DNA from: Pseudomonadota bacterium
GTDB lineage: Bacteria; Myxococcota; Myxococcia; Myxococcales; Myxococcaceae
Direction of reading: 5' to 3'
DNA: 12,280 nt
NCBI GenBank assembly: GCA_023424585.1
Contig: JAFADT010000289.1
Span: 1 to 12,280 of the forward strand
Under the pieces are notes generated by a model. It worked only from the letters and a program-made list of their open reading frames with translations. It was not told the DNA's origin and made no database searches. Below are positions 1 through 7,047 of the stretch, piece by piece; the stretch's first letter is position 1; every line of letters starts with the position of its first letter. The translations under genes and the position numbers were made by a program.

Positions 1-2740
1 CATCCCACTCCTCGACACGACCCTGCTTACAAATGCCCCCGGAGAACCGCGCGTAGGCAATCAGGTGCTCGCGGAGATCCACTCAGCCGACCAAATTGAT
101 GTCGTCATGGCGTTCATCCGGCGCAGCGGAATTGCCCCCATGCTGGAGGCCCTCCGTGCACATTGCCAGTCAAGCCGGCGCCTCCGCGTGCTGACGACAA
201 CCTACACAGGCTCGACAGAGGCACGGGCACTCGATGCACTCCGGGAGTTGGGAGCGGACATCCGGGTGTCCTACGACCAGAGCAGTACGCGACTCCATGC
301 GAAGGCGTGGCTCTTCCACCGTCGGTCAGGGTTTTCGACGGCCTACATCGGCTCATCCAACTTGACCCATTCTGCGCAAGTCAGTGGCCTCGAGTGGAAC
401 GTTCGCGCATCGCGCGCACGCAACCCGAGCGTTGTCGACAAGGTCGCAGCGGTCTTTGAAAGCTACTGGAACAGCGGGGACTTTGTTCCATACGACCGCG
501 AGCAGTTCCTGGCACGGACGGCAAGCGCTGACGACCACCACTCTCAACTCGAACTGAGCCCCATTGAACTTCGCCCTGAGCCATTTCAGGAGCGACTGCT
601 CGAACAGATCGCCTTGTCACGGCAGTGTGGTCATCACCGGAACCTGCTCGTCTCCGCAACGGGTACAGGCAAGACGGTCATGGCGGCACTTGACTACGCG
701 CGCCTGCGCGAGGCCCTTCCTCGCGCTCGCCTCCTCTTTGTTGCCCACCGCGAAGAGATCCTCACGCAAACCCGTGCAACCTTTCGCCATGCGCTCCGCG
801 AGCATTCTTTTGGAGAACTGTGGGTGGGCGGCGAGCGACCCGCTCACTTCGAGCATGTCTTCGCATCTGTCCAGAGCCTGACGGCGACGGGGCTCAAGCA
901 TCTGGACCCAGCCCACTTCGACGTTGTGATCGTCGACGAGTTCCACCACGCCGCAGCCCCTACCTACCAAAGCCTCCTGGAGCACCTCCGTCCTGCGGAG
1001 TTGCTTGGGCTGACCGCCACCCCGGAGCGAAGCGACGGCATGCCCGTGCTCGACTGGTTTGATGGCCGAATTGCTGCGGAGCTGAGGCTCTGGGATGCCA
1101 TCGACCAGCATCGACTCGTTCCCTTCGCCTACTACGCCGTTCACGACGGAATGGACCTGCGAGAGGTGCCATGGCGCCGCGGACGTGGCTACGACGTCGA
1201 GAGCCTCTCGAACTTGTTCACGCACAATGACGCGTGGGTGCGGCTCGTCTTGAAAGAAGTCGCACGCCGGACAGAAGACCTCTCGCAGATGAGAGCACTG
1301 GGGTTCTGCGTGAGCGTCGAGCACGCCCGCTTTATGGCGCGGGCCTTCAGTGCTGCGGGCATTCGTGCCATCGCGATCTGGTCTGACACGCCTGATGATG
1401 AGCGACGCCAGGCGCTTCGGGATTTGGCGCAGCGGCGCGTGAACGTCGTGTTCTCGGTCGACCTATTCAACGAGGGCGTGGACGTCCCGTCGGTCGACAC
1501 GCTCTTGATGCTGAGGCCTACGGAGAGTCCCACGCTCTTTCTTCAGCAGTTGGGCCGCGGACTTCGCCGTCATCCGTCCAAATCGGTGTGCACCGTCCTC
1601 GACTTCGTCGGCCACCATCATGCGGAGTTCCGGTTCGACCAGCGTCTCCGGGCGCTGCTAGGTGGAACTCGCGTCGAAGTGGCCAGGCAAGTTGAGCAAG
1701 GCTTCCCCTTTCTCCCAGCGGGTTGTCACATGGAGTTTGACCGCGTCGCGAGTGAGATCGTCCTCGCAAGCATCCGCAACGCCGTCCCTTCACGTTGGAG
1801 CGAGAAGGTGGAAGAGCTGCGCAGCTATGCCAAGACCGCCGCGAGCATGTCGCTCAGCGGCTTCCTGGCAGAGACCGGGCTTGAGATCGAAGACATCTAT
1901 GCTGCGGACAAGAGCTGGTCGGACCTGTGCCAGGACGCAGGGCTCCCAGTACTCCCGGCAGGCCCTCATGAGGCGTCCCTACGCCGTGCCTGCGGTCGAC
2001 TCCTCCACATTGATGACGCTGGGCGGATTGATGCCTACCGGCGACTGCTTGGCTCGGACGCGGCACCCCATGAGAAGGCGCTCTCCCTCGGAGACCGACG
2101 CCTGCTTCGGATGCTGGTTGCATCACTCGTCGACAAAGCAGTGAACAGGTCATCCACGCTGGACGAGGGATGCGCAATCCTCTGGAGTCACCTCCAGGTT
2201 CGCCATGAGGTCCTTGCGCTCCTCCACACGCTCAGCGGCCGCATTTCACACCTGCCATCTCCCTTGTTGAGTCATCCGAACGTGCCGCTGACCATCCATG
2301 CTCGCTACACGCGTATCGAAATTCTGGCAGCGTTCGGCGTTGGAGACGGCGCCAAGGTGGCCCCCTGGCAAACAGGCGTCTACTGGGCCAAAGAGGCCAA
2401 GGCGGATTTGCTCGCGTTCACGCTCGACAAGACGAGCGGGCACTTCTCTCCCACGACGCGCTACCGCGACTACGCCATCAGCCGGGACCTCATCCACTGG
2501 GAGAGTCAGTCGGTCACGCGAGCCGACAGCGAGACGGGGCGGCGTTACCAACGCCATGCGCAGCAAGGCTCAAGCGTCATGCTCTTCGCTCGACAGCGCA
2601 GCGATGACCGTGCGTTCTACTTCCTGGGCCCTGCAACCTACGTGAAGCACGAAGGCGAGTTGCCCATGGCGGTCACCTGGAAGCTTGAGCACGCGCTTCC
2701 AGGCGACCTCTTTGCGTCCTTCGCGGCGGCGGTCGCCTGA
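1..2740 (+). CDS. PLD-nuclease / SF2 helicase / DUF3427 protein, 5' partial
   Basis: The frame is open from base 2 and reads family-typical sequence (LLTNAPGEPRVGNQVLAEIHS) before the first GTG at 65, so 65 is not the true start and the N-terminus is missing. Residues are numbered from the GTG at 65. A phospholipase-D-like nuclease module comes first: H78-x-K80, then GSSNLT at 96-101. The usual Asp five residues after the Lys is His85. A superfamily 2 helicase follows: Walker A TGTGKT (K203), DEFH box (D291-H294), LTATPERSDG, and motif VI QQLGRGLRR (494-502). The C-terminal third resembles DUF3427, ending with GVYW, a YRDYAIS stretch and FYFLGPATY. The domain order is known for DNA-acting helicase/nuclease proteins, often found near defence genes. 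The precise role is not established, so DNA translocation and cleavage is inference. GC is lower than in the genes to the right, consistent with acquisition. The stop is TGA at 2738-2740. Confidence 0.92.
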   Translation, partial: IPLLDTTLLTNAPGEPRVGNQVLAEIHSADQIDVVMAFIRRSGIAPMLEALRAHCQSSRRLRVLTTTYTGSTEARALDALRELGADIRVSYDQSSTRLHAKAWLFHRRSGFSTAYIGSSNLTHSAQVSGLEWNVRASRARNPSVVDKVAAVFESYWNSGDFVPYDREQFLARTASADDHHSQLELSPIELRPEPFQERLLEQIALSRQCGHHRNLLVSATGTGKTVMAALDYARLREALPRARLLFVAHREEILTQTRATFRHALREHSFGELWVGGERPAHFEHVFASVQSLTATGLKHLDPAHFDVVIVDEFHHAAAPTYQSLLEHLRPAELLGLTATPERSDGMPVLDWFDGRIAAELRLWDAIDQHRLVPFAYYAVHDGMDLREVPWRRGRGYDVESLSNLFTHNDAWVRLVLKEVARRTEDLSQMRALGFCVSVEHARFMARAFSAAGIRAIAIWSDTPDDERRQALRDLAQRRVNVVFSVDLFNEGVDVPSVDTLLMLRPTESPTLFLQQLGRGLRRHPSKSVCTVLDFVGHHHAEFRFDQRLRALLGGTRVEVARQVEQGFPFLPAGCHMEFDRVASEIVLASIRNAVPSRWSEKVEELRSYAKTAASMSLSGFLAETGLEIEDIYAADKSWSDLCQDAGLPVLPAGPHEASLRRACGRLLHIDDAGRIDAYRRLLGSDAAPHEKALSLGDRRLLRMLVASLVDKAVNRSSTLDEGCAILWSHLQVRHEVLALLHTLSGRISHLPSPLLSHPNVPLTIHARYTRIEILAAFGVGDGAKVAPWQTGVYWAKEAKADLLAFTLDKTSGHFSPTTRYRDYAISRDLIHWESQSVTRADSETGRRYQRHAQQGSSVMLFARQRSDDRAFYFLGPATYVKHEGELPMAVTWKLEHALPGDLFASFAAAVA

Positions 2741-2823
2741 GCCCCCTTGCGCGACCAATCCCTCTCCACCGAGCAAGCGTAGCAGCGCCGCAGAAGCCCG
2801 GTTGAGTGGCAATACACATGGAC

Positions 2824-2846
2824 GCCGTGAAGGCGCACTTCACGGC
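2824..2846. repeat. Perfect inverted repeat, 9-bp arms and 5-base loop
   Basis: GCCGTGAAG (2824-2832) and CTTCACGGC (2838-2846) are exact reverse complements around the loop GCGCA. It lies 84 bases after the helicase stop and 77 bases before the start of the decayed epimerase. No T-run follows, so it is either a rho-independent-like hairpin without a U tract or an operator-type palindrome for the downstream gene. The rest of 2741-2923 shows no gene; I see nothing else in it. Confidence 0.5.
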
Positions 2847-2923
2847 CCTTCGCGAATCCAGCAGTTCTCCTCCGACTGCCTCGCGGACAGCCTGCCGCGC
2901 ATGAACACGCCGACGAGGCGGCG

Positions 2924-3553
2924 ATGATCACGGTCCTGGTCACTGGCGGAGCTGGCTTCATCGGTGGACATTGCATTGTTCAGCTCCTGGCCGCGGGCCT
3001 TGAGGTACGCACCTCCGTGCGGGACCTGAAGCGCGAGGGCGAGGTGCACGCCATGTCGAAGGAGGGCGGCGTGGAACCAGGCGCCCGTATGTCCTTCTCC
3101 GCCGCGTACCTGGCCGATACAGGACACGGGATGGGAGGAGGTCGTTGCGGGCTGCGACCACGCGTTGCACCTAGCCTTCCCCGCTGGCCTCCCCGGCACG
3201 AGGGCGAGCTGCTCACCCCTGCGCGGGAAGGAGCGCTCCGCATGCTGCGCGCCTCGCGCGAGCTGGGTGTCACCGCGCGGTGCTGCCCTCCTCGTTGGCG
3301 GCCATCGGCTATGGGCCATCCACCCGAAAGGCATCAGTTCACTGAGACGGACTGGACGGCCCCACAGCGCCCCGGCGTGGGCGCGTACGGGAGGTCCAAG
3401 ACGCGGGCAGAGCGCGCGGCCTGGGATTTCCTCGCCCGCGAAGGCGGCGCCCTGGAGCGCTCTGTCATCAACCCGGCAGGTGTGTTCGGGCCTGTGCTGG
3501 GAGCGGGCTTCTCCAGCTCCATTCTGCGGCTGAAGGACGCTCCCAATCCCTGA
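2924..3553 (+). pseudogene. Decayed NAD-dependent epimerase/dehydrogenase
   Basis: The start ATG at 2924 follows GAGG at 2915-2918. The N-terminus has a Rossmann motif, VTGGAGFIGGH, as in extended SDR NAD-dependent epimerases and dihydroflavonol-reductase-like enzymes. Although one frame stays open to TGA at 3551-3553, family sequence moves between frames. It reads normally to about 3118. It continues as QDTGWEEVVAGCDHALHLA in the third frame at about 3120-3190, and returns as HEGELLTPAREGALRMLRAS at about 3194-3274. It appears in the first frame as AVLPSSLAAIGYG at 3277-3315, and returns again as GHPPERHQFTETDWT from about 3314. The catalytic-type YxxxK survives as YGRSK. The protein stops soon after INPAGVFGPVLGAGF, where relatives continue for roughly another hundred residues, so the substrate-binding C-terminus is lost. 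The product is probably not functional. Sequencing error at four sites is less likely, because the C-terminus is also missing. Confidence 0.8.
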
Positions 3554-3579
3554 CAGGGAGGCCCCGCCCCGTCACGGGC

Positions 3580-4536
3580 TCACGTGGGCAATGACCTCAG
3601 GAAGGACAGCAGGGCGGCGTTCACCTCCTCGGGGCGCTCCTGCTGGATCCAGTGGCCCGCCCCCGGGAGGACGAGCATGTCCCGGAGGCCGGGCACCAGC
3701 GCCTTCATGGGCTCCACCGGCGCGAAGGCGCGCCCCGGGTCCTTCTCCCCGACGATGAACAGGGCGGGCTGCCGGATGAGCGCGGTCGCCAGCTCGGGCA
3801 GCTCCTCCCAGTCCCGGTCCATGTTGCGGTAGCGATTGAGCCCACCCCGGAAGCCGCTGTGCTCCAGCTCCTTCGCGAAGTGCGCGAGGTCCGCCTCCGT
3901 CAGCCACGCGGGCAGCGTGTCCGGCACCTCGACGCCGGTGAGGAGGCCGTCGCCCTCGCGGCGCGCCTTCACGCCCTGGGCTTGCGAATCGAAGCCGGGG
4001 CTGCCTGCCAGGAGGATGCGGACCGTCCTCGGGATGTCCGCTTCGAGCTCCGCCTCCGCGACGCCCGGCTCCTGGAAGTAGAGGATGTAGAACCACGTGT
4101 CCTTGAACATGCGCCGGAAGAGCTGCGTCGGCGGCAGGGGCGCGCGGCCCAGGTGCGGCACGCTCATGCCCACGACGGCGCGGAAGCGGTCCGGGTGCAG
4201 CGCGGCGCAGCTCCACGCCATCGCCGCGCCCCAGTCGTGCCCCACGACCACCGCGGTCCGCTCCCCCAGCGCGTCGAGCAGGCCCACGAAGTCCGCCAGC
4301 AGCGCCTTCATGCTGTACGCCTCGATGGGCTCCGGCTTGTCGCTCTGGCCGTAGCCGCGAACATCCGGCGCGACCGCGTGGTAGCCCGCCTCCGCCAGCG
4401 CCACGAGCTGGTGGCGCCACGAGTACCCGGACTCCGGCCAGCCATGGAGGAGCAGCACCAGCGGCCCCTGGCCCGCCTCCGCCAGGTGCAGGTGGACGCC
4501 GTTCGTCCGGACAACGCGGTGGGAGATGTCGGCCAT
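3580..4536 (-). CDS. Alpha/beta hydrolase, epoxide hydrolase type
   Basis: A 318-aa protein with the full soluble epoxide hydrolase signature. HGWP at 31-34 is the oxyanion-hole loop. VVVGHDWGAA places the nucleophile at Asp101; the Asp, rather than Ser, argues for an epoxide hydrolase or dehalogenase over an esterase. Asp266 in GEKDPG and His295 in GAGHW complete the triad. Tyr153 and Tyr236 sit where the cap-domain tyrosines that polarise the epoxide are found. There is no signal peptide, so it is cytoplasmic. The reaction would be epoxide plus water to a diol; the substrate cannot be told. I chose the ATG at 4536 because MADISHRVVRTNG matches the usual N-terminus of the family. In-frame starts at 4572, 4611 and 4761 would add unmatched sequence. 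No clear Shine-Dalgarno precedes 4536, so 4572 remains possible. It is divergent from the transglycosylase gene and separated by 26 bases from the decayed epimerase it faces. Confidence 0.9.
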   Translation of the reverse strand: MADISHRVVRTNGVHLHLAEAGQGPLVLLLHGWPESGYSWRHQLVALAEAGYHAVAPDVRGYGQSDKPEPIEAYSMKALLADFVGLLDALGERTAVVVGHDWGAAMAWSCAALHPDRFRAVVGMSVPHLGRAPLPPTQLFRRMFKDTWFYILYFQEPGVAEAELEADIPRTVRILLAGSPGFDSQAQGVKARREGDGLLTGVEVPDTLPAWLTEADLAHFAKELEHSGFRGGLNRYRNMDRDWEELPELATALIRQPALFIVGEKDPGRAFAPVEPMKALVPGLRDMLVLPGAGHWIQQERPEEVNAALLSFLRSLPT

Positions 4537-4617
4537 GGACGTGTACTGCACGAGGCGCGCTCCCTCCGCCATGCCTGGAGACCGGTGGGTTCGGCTGATG
4601 ACGGTGGGCATCGGACC

Positions 4618-4633
4618 GGTGACACGAGTCACC
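4618..4633. promoter_or_regulatory. Palindrome in divergent intergenic region, possible operator
   Basis: GGTGAC ACGA GTCACC is a perfect 6-bp inverted repeat with a 4-base spacer. It lies 82 bases upstream of the hydrolase start and 149 bases upstream of the transglycosylase start, in the 246-base gap (4537-4782) that must hold both promoters. Its size and symmetry suit a dimeric repressor such as a TetR-type protein, but no regulator gene is adjacent. No convincing -35/-10 pair could be picked out in this gap. Confidence 0.3.
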
Positions 4634-4782
4634 AGCCCCAGGCCCCGGGAGCGCCTCGGGGTGCTCGTGAAATCCATGGGTTGCGCGCGGCCTGGTGGCC
4701 CGCGGGGGCTGGCACGCCCGCTGCTATGGGGTCCTGCATCGCAGCACACCCGAAACCCCATCCCCTTTCGAGGTTCCCCGCC

Positions 4783-5763
4783 ATGGCCATCTCGCCCCTT
4801 CGCAGCGCCTCCGCTCCCGTGTCCCGCCTGCCCGTGCAGGACGCCGCCTCCCCCCGCCTCGCGGGCCGTCCGGGTGGCGTGGACGGGTTCTCCTCCAGCC
4901 AGAAGCCGGGCTCGCCGGGCCTCGCGGCGCTCCAGCAGGACGGCTTCGACGTCGGCTCCGGCAAGGGCGCGGAGCTGGGCAAGCTGCTGCAGGACACGCT
5001 GACGGTGCTGTCCTCCGTCGTGCAGTTGGTGGCGCAGGCGGCCGGTGGCGCGCAGGGGCTCCAGGGCGCGCAGGGCGCCTCGGGTGGGCAGTGCGGCACG
5101 GGCTCGCAGCCCTTCTCCGACAGCAGCTTCACGCCGCAGGACACGTCGAGCCGTCCTCCCGTGTCGCTCGACGGCGGCGCCAGCACCCCGGCCCCGGCGA
5201 CCTCGCAGCCCCCGGCGTCCAACGGCAACACGGGCGTCGTGGGCCCGTCGACCTCGCAGCAGGCGTCCTCGTCCCAGGGCGGCGGCACGAAGCTGGGCAA
5301 CAACCTGCCCCCGGGCCTGGAGAAGTTCCGCAGCGCCATCGAGTCCGCCTCCGCCAAGACGGGCATGCCCGCGGAGATGCTGGCCGCGCAGATCTGGCAG
5401 GAGTCGCGCGGCAACCTGGAGGCCGTCACCACCAACGGCGGCAACGGCCTGACGGACACCGGCCTGATGCAGGTCAACCCCAACACCTACAAGGAGCTGC
5501 AGGCCAAGTACCCGGAGCTCCAGGGCAAGGACCTCGCCGACCCGGAGACCAACATCCTCGCCGGCGCCTACTACATGAAGGACATGAAGGCGCAGTTCGG
5601 CAGCGATGAGCTGGCCCTGCGCGCCTACAACTCCGGCCCCAACGGCGTGGACAAGAGCAACCCGGACGCCATCCCCGCGGGCACGGGCGACGCCACCTAC
5701 GTGCAGAAGGTGAAGTCCTTCATGAACACGCTGGCCACCGGCCAGGGCACGCTGCCCGCGTAG
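4783..5763 (+). CDS. Lytic transglycosylase, SLT domain
   Basis: A 326-aa protein. ATG 4783 is preceded by GAGG at 4770-4773, spacing 9. The C-terminal 140 residues form a Slt70/lysozyme-like fold that cleaves the MurNAc-GlcNAc bond of peptidoglycan with formation of 1,6-anhydro-MurNAc. The catalytic Glu207 lies in IWQESRGN. TGLMQVNP around 226-233, NILAGAYYM, and RAYNSG at 280-285 are the remaining family motifs. Residues 1 to about 180 are low complexity, rich in Gly, Ala, Ser, Gln and Pro, with a single Cys. They start MAISPLRSASAPVSRL without the hydrophobic core of a Sec signal peptide or a lipobox. Export by a non-Sec route, or release on lysis, would be needed to reach peptidoglycan; this is inference. 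The same frame is open far upstream (to 3652), but that part is antisense to the hydrolase and is not coding. Confidence 0.9.
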   Translation: MAISPLRSASAPVSRLPVQDAASPRLAGRPGGVDGFSSSQKPGSPGLAALQQDGFDVGSGKGAELGKLLQDTLTVLSSVVQLVAQAAGGAQGLQGAQGASGGQCGTGSQPFSDSSFTPQDTSSRPPVSLDGGASTPAPATSQPPASNGNTGVVGPSTSQQASSSQGGGTKLGNNLPPGLEKFRSAIESASAKTGMPAEMLAAQIWQESRGNLEAVTTNGGNGLTDTGLMQVNPNTYKELQAKYPELQGKDLADPETNILAGAYYMKDMKAQFGSDELALRAYNSGPNGVDKSNPDAIPAGTGDATYVQKVKSFMNTLATGQGTLPA

Positions 5764-5775
5764 GGCCCTCGCGAC

Positions 5776-5810
5776 GGACGCCGGAGCACCGCCCCAGGTC
5801 TCCGGCGTTC
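5776..5810. terminator. Hairpin after transglycosylase gene, likely terminator
   Basis: ACGCCGGAG (5778-5786) pairs perfectly with CTCCGGCGT (5800-5808). A G-T and a G-C pair extend the stem to 11 bp around a 13-base loop. It begins 12 bases after the TAG and lies between two convergent genes, so it may stop transcription from both sides. There is no long T-run. The rest of 5764-5882 is GC-rich spacer. Confidence 0.5.
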
Positions 5811-5882
5811 ACCCCAGCGGCACGCCGCGGCGAGGACGGAGGGGCGCGCACCCACGGCGCCACGCCCACCCCACAGGCGGCG

Positions 5883-6209
5883 TCAGCGCGTGGCCGGAGG
5901 CAGGCCGCCCTGGCTGTAGCTGTCGCAGAGCGCCATGTACTCGTCGCTGTCCATGGCGAGCGCGGAGACGCGCAGCTTCTTCACGCGGGGCTTCGCGAGC
6001 GTGGTCTTGATCTGCGCCATCTTCAGGACGGGCAGGCCCATGTAGGACTGGTCGAGGTAGACGTTCTCCTCCATGTCTTCCCAGGCGCCGAAGAGGACCG
6101 TCGCCAGCACCCAGATGACCACGCCCGCGATGAGCCGGGTCCGCGAGTAGTAGATGGCGCGAGGCTTCTCCGCCCGCTTCCTGGACTGGGGGGAGCGGTA
6201 GATTTCCAT
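5883..6209 (-). CDS. Hypothetical single-pass membrane protein
   Basis: A 108-aa protein that I do not recognise. Residues 1-25 are strongly basic (RSPQSRKRAEKPR), followed by one hydrophobic segment at about 26-42 (LIAGVVIWVLATVLFGAW) and then a mixed-charge tail of about 65 residues. The positive N-terminus suggests an N-inside topology with the tail outside the inner membrane. There is no lipobox or catalytic motif. It starts 21 bases after the stop of the frameshifted membrane gene upstream, so the two probably form an operon. The ribosome binding site is weak. It is supported by high third-position GC and clean spacing to its neighbours. Confidence 0.7.
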   Translation of the reverse strand: MEIYRSPQSRKRAEKPRAIYYSRTRLIAGVVIWVLATVLFGAWEDMEENVYLDQSYMGLPVLKMAQIKTTLAKPRVKKLRVSALAMDSDEYMALCDSYSQGGLPPATR

Positions 6210-6230
6210 GTCGGGATGTCCGTGGAGGGG

Positions 6231-6832
6231 TCAGCCGGCCAGCCGGCCTGACAGACAGGCCAGCAGGACTGGCGCGTTGATGACCTTCGCTTCGTCGAAC
6301 TTCCGGGTCCGCCCCTGGGCGACGATGTTCAGCTCGCGGGACGCGTAGCCCTGGTCCACCTCGTCCTGAGGTCCAACCGCAGCCGCAGCGTCCCGCCCGC
6401 GTGGCGCAGGATGAGCCGGTCGTGCGCCCGCTGCTCGACGATCTCCCGCACGTCCCGCCAGCGGATCCACGTGGCGTCCGCGCGCAGGCCCTCGGCCTCC
6501 ACCGTCAGCGTGTGCGGCGCCAGCAGCCAGGCGAAGAGGTCCCGGGCCCGCCAGCCCAGGACCCAGAGGCAGCAGGGGATGCCCAGCAGGAGCAGGGAGA
6601 AGCCGAACCCGCTCCGGAGCACGTCCTGGACCACCGAGTGAGGGAGCAGCGGCACCCCCAGGGGGTCCAGCAGCGCCGCCGCCTCCACGTAGAGCAAGGC
6701 CAGGCCCGCCAGGAACCAATACACTGAGTGTGTTGGAAGGTGCTTGTGGTGCGAGTGCTTCAGTGACGCCTCCAGACGGGCCTGGACGTCACGTCTATAA
6801 ACAATCACTCCCGTCCCCGCGATGTGTTTCAC
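6231..6832 (-). pseudogene. PH-like membrane protein gene with apparent frameshift
   Basis: The first frame starts at GTG 6832 and would end after 167 residues at 6329. It encodes two membrane segments (about 36-56 and 74-93) and then a soluble part, HTLTVEAEGLRADATWIRWRDVREI, that resembles the bacterial PH-like (YcxB/bPH) folds. At about 6365-6373 the coding signal jumps frame. The other frame continues as QDEVDQGYASRELNIVAQ and RTRKFDEAKVINAPVLL to a TGA at 6231, with almost every codon ending in G or C. The tail left in the first frame (RTRWTRATRPAS) looks out-of-frame. Restoring one base near GACCTCAGG would give a single protein of about 200 residues. It may be a real mutation, a sequencing or assembly error, or less likely programmed frameshifting. 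The start is uncertain: no ATG is available, and a GAGG lies very close to the GTG. Function unknown. Confidence 0.65.
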
Positions 6833-7003
6833 CCCTCGGGCGGGCGTTCTCGCAGGCTGGGAAAAACACCCTCACCCACCGAGACGGAACTGTCTGGCCT
6901 TGCCCGGAATCTCCCGGATCCAAAGGCATCACAGTCCCGGTGTTTCGCGATGAGTCCCGTCACCCGGGCGCAATCCCAGACGCCCCTCATCGACTGACGC
7001 CCG
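6833..7003. other. Intergenic region, presumed promoter of the small membrane operon
   Basis: The 215-base gap to the next gene (6833-7047) has no convincing coding content. It must contain the promoter of the leftward membrane protein pair, but I cannot identify a -35/-10 pair with confidence. It is somewhat less GC-rich than the flanking genes, for example around 6870-6950. Confidence 0.3.
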
Positions 7004-7029
7004 CGCACCGGCCCCCCCAGGCCGGTGCG
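7004..7029 (-). terminator. GC-rich hairpin after the SDR gene, likely terminator
   Basis: CGCACCGGCC (7004-7013) pairs perfectly with GGCCGGTGCG (7020-7029) around a 6-base loop. On the minus strand it lies 18 bases beyond the stop of the SDR-like gene, where the terminator of the long leftward operon would be expected. No T-run follows. Confidence 0.5.
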
Positions 7030-7047
7030 GGCAAGGCGTCCGGCGCT

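Noticed and set aside
65..67. GTG at 65 as the true start of the helicase gene
   Set aside because: The same frame is open back to base 2 and encodes family-typical sequence, so the start is outside the window.
617..1324. Long minus-strand open frame inside the helicase
   Set aside because: It is antisense to a gene with clear helicase motifs and has no recognisable protein features.
3572..4420. Minus-strand 282-residue open frame overlapping the hydrolase
   Set aside because: Gly/Arg/Ala-rich out-of-frame translation of the hydrolase.
4537..4761. Longer N-terminus for the hydrolase
   Set aside because: The extra residues are Arg/Pro-rich and unlike the family, which begins close to the MADISHR methionine.
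3652..4782. Upstream extension of the transglycosylase frame
   Set aside because: It is antisense to the epoxide hydrolase, and the translation is Arg/Pro/Ala-rich with no domain. High GC simply removes stops. ATG 4783 has its own GAGG.
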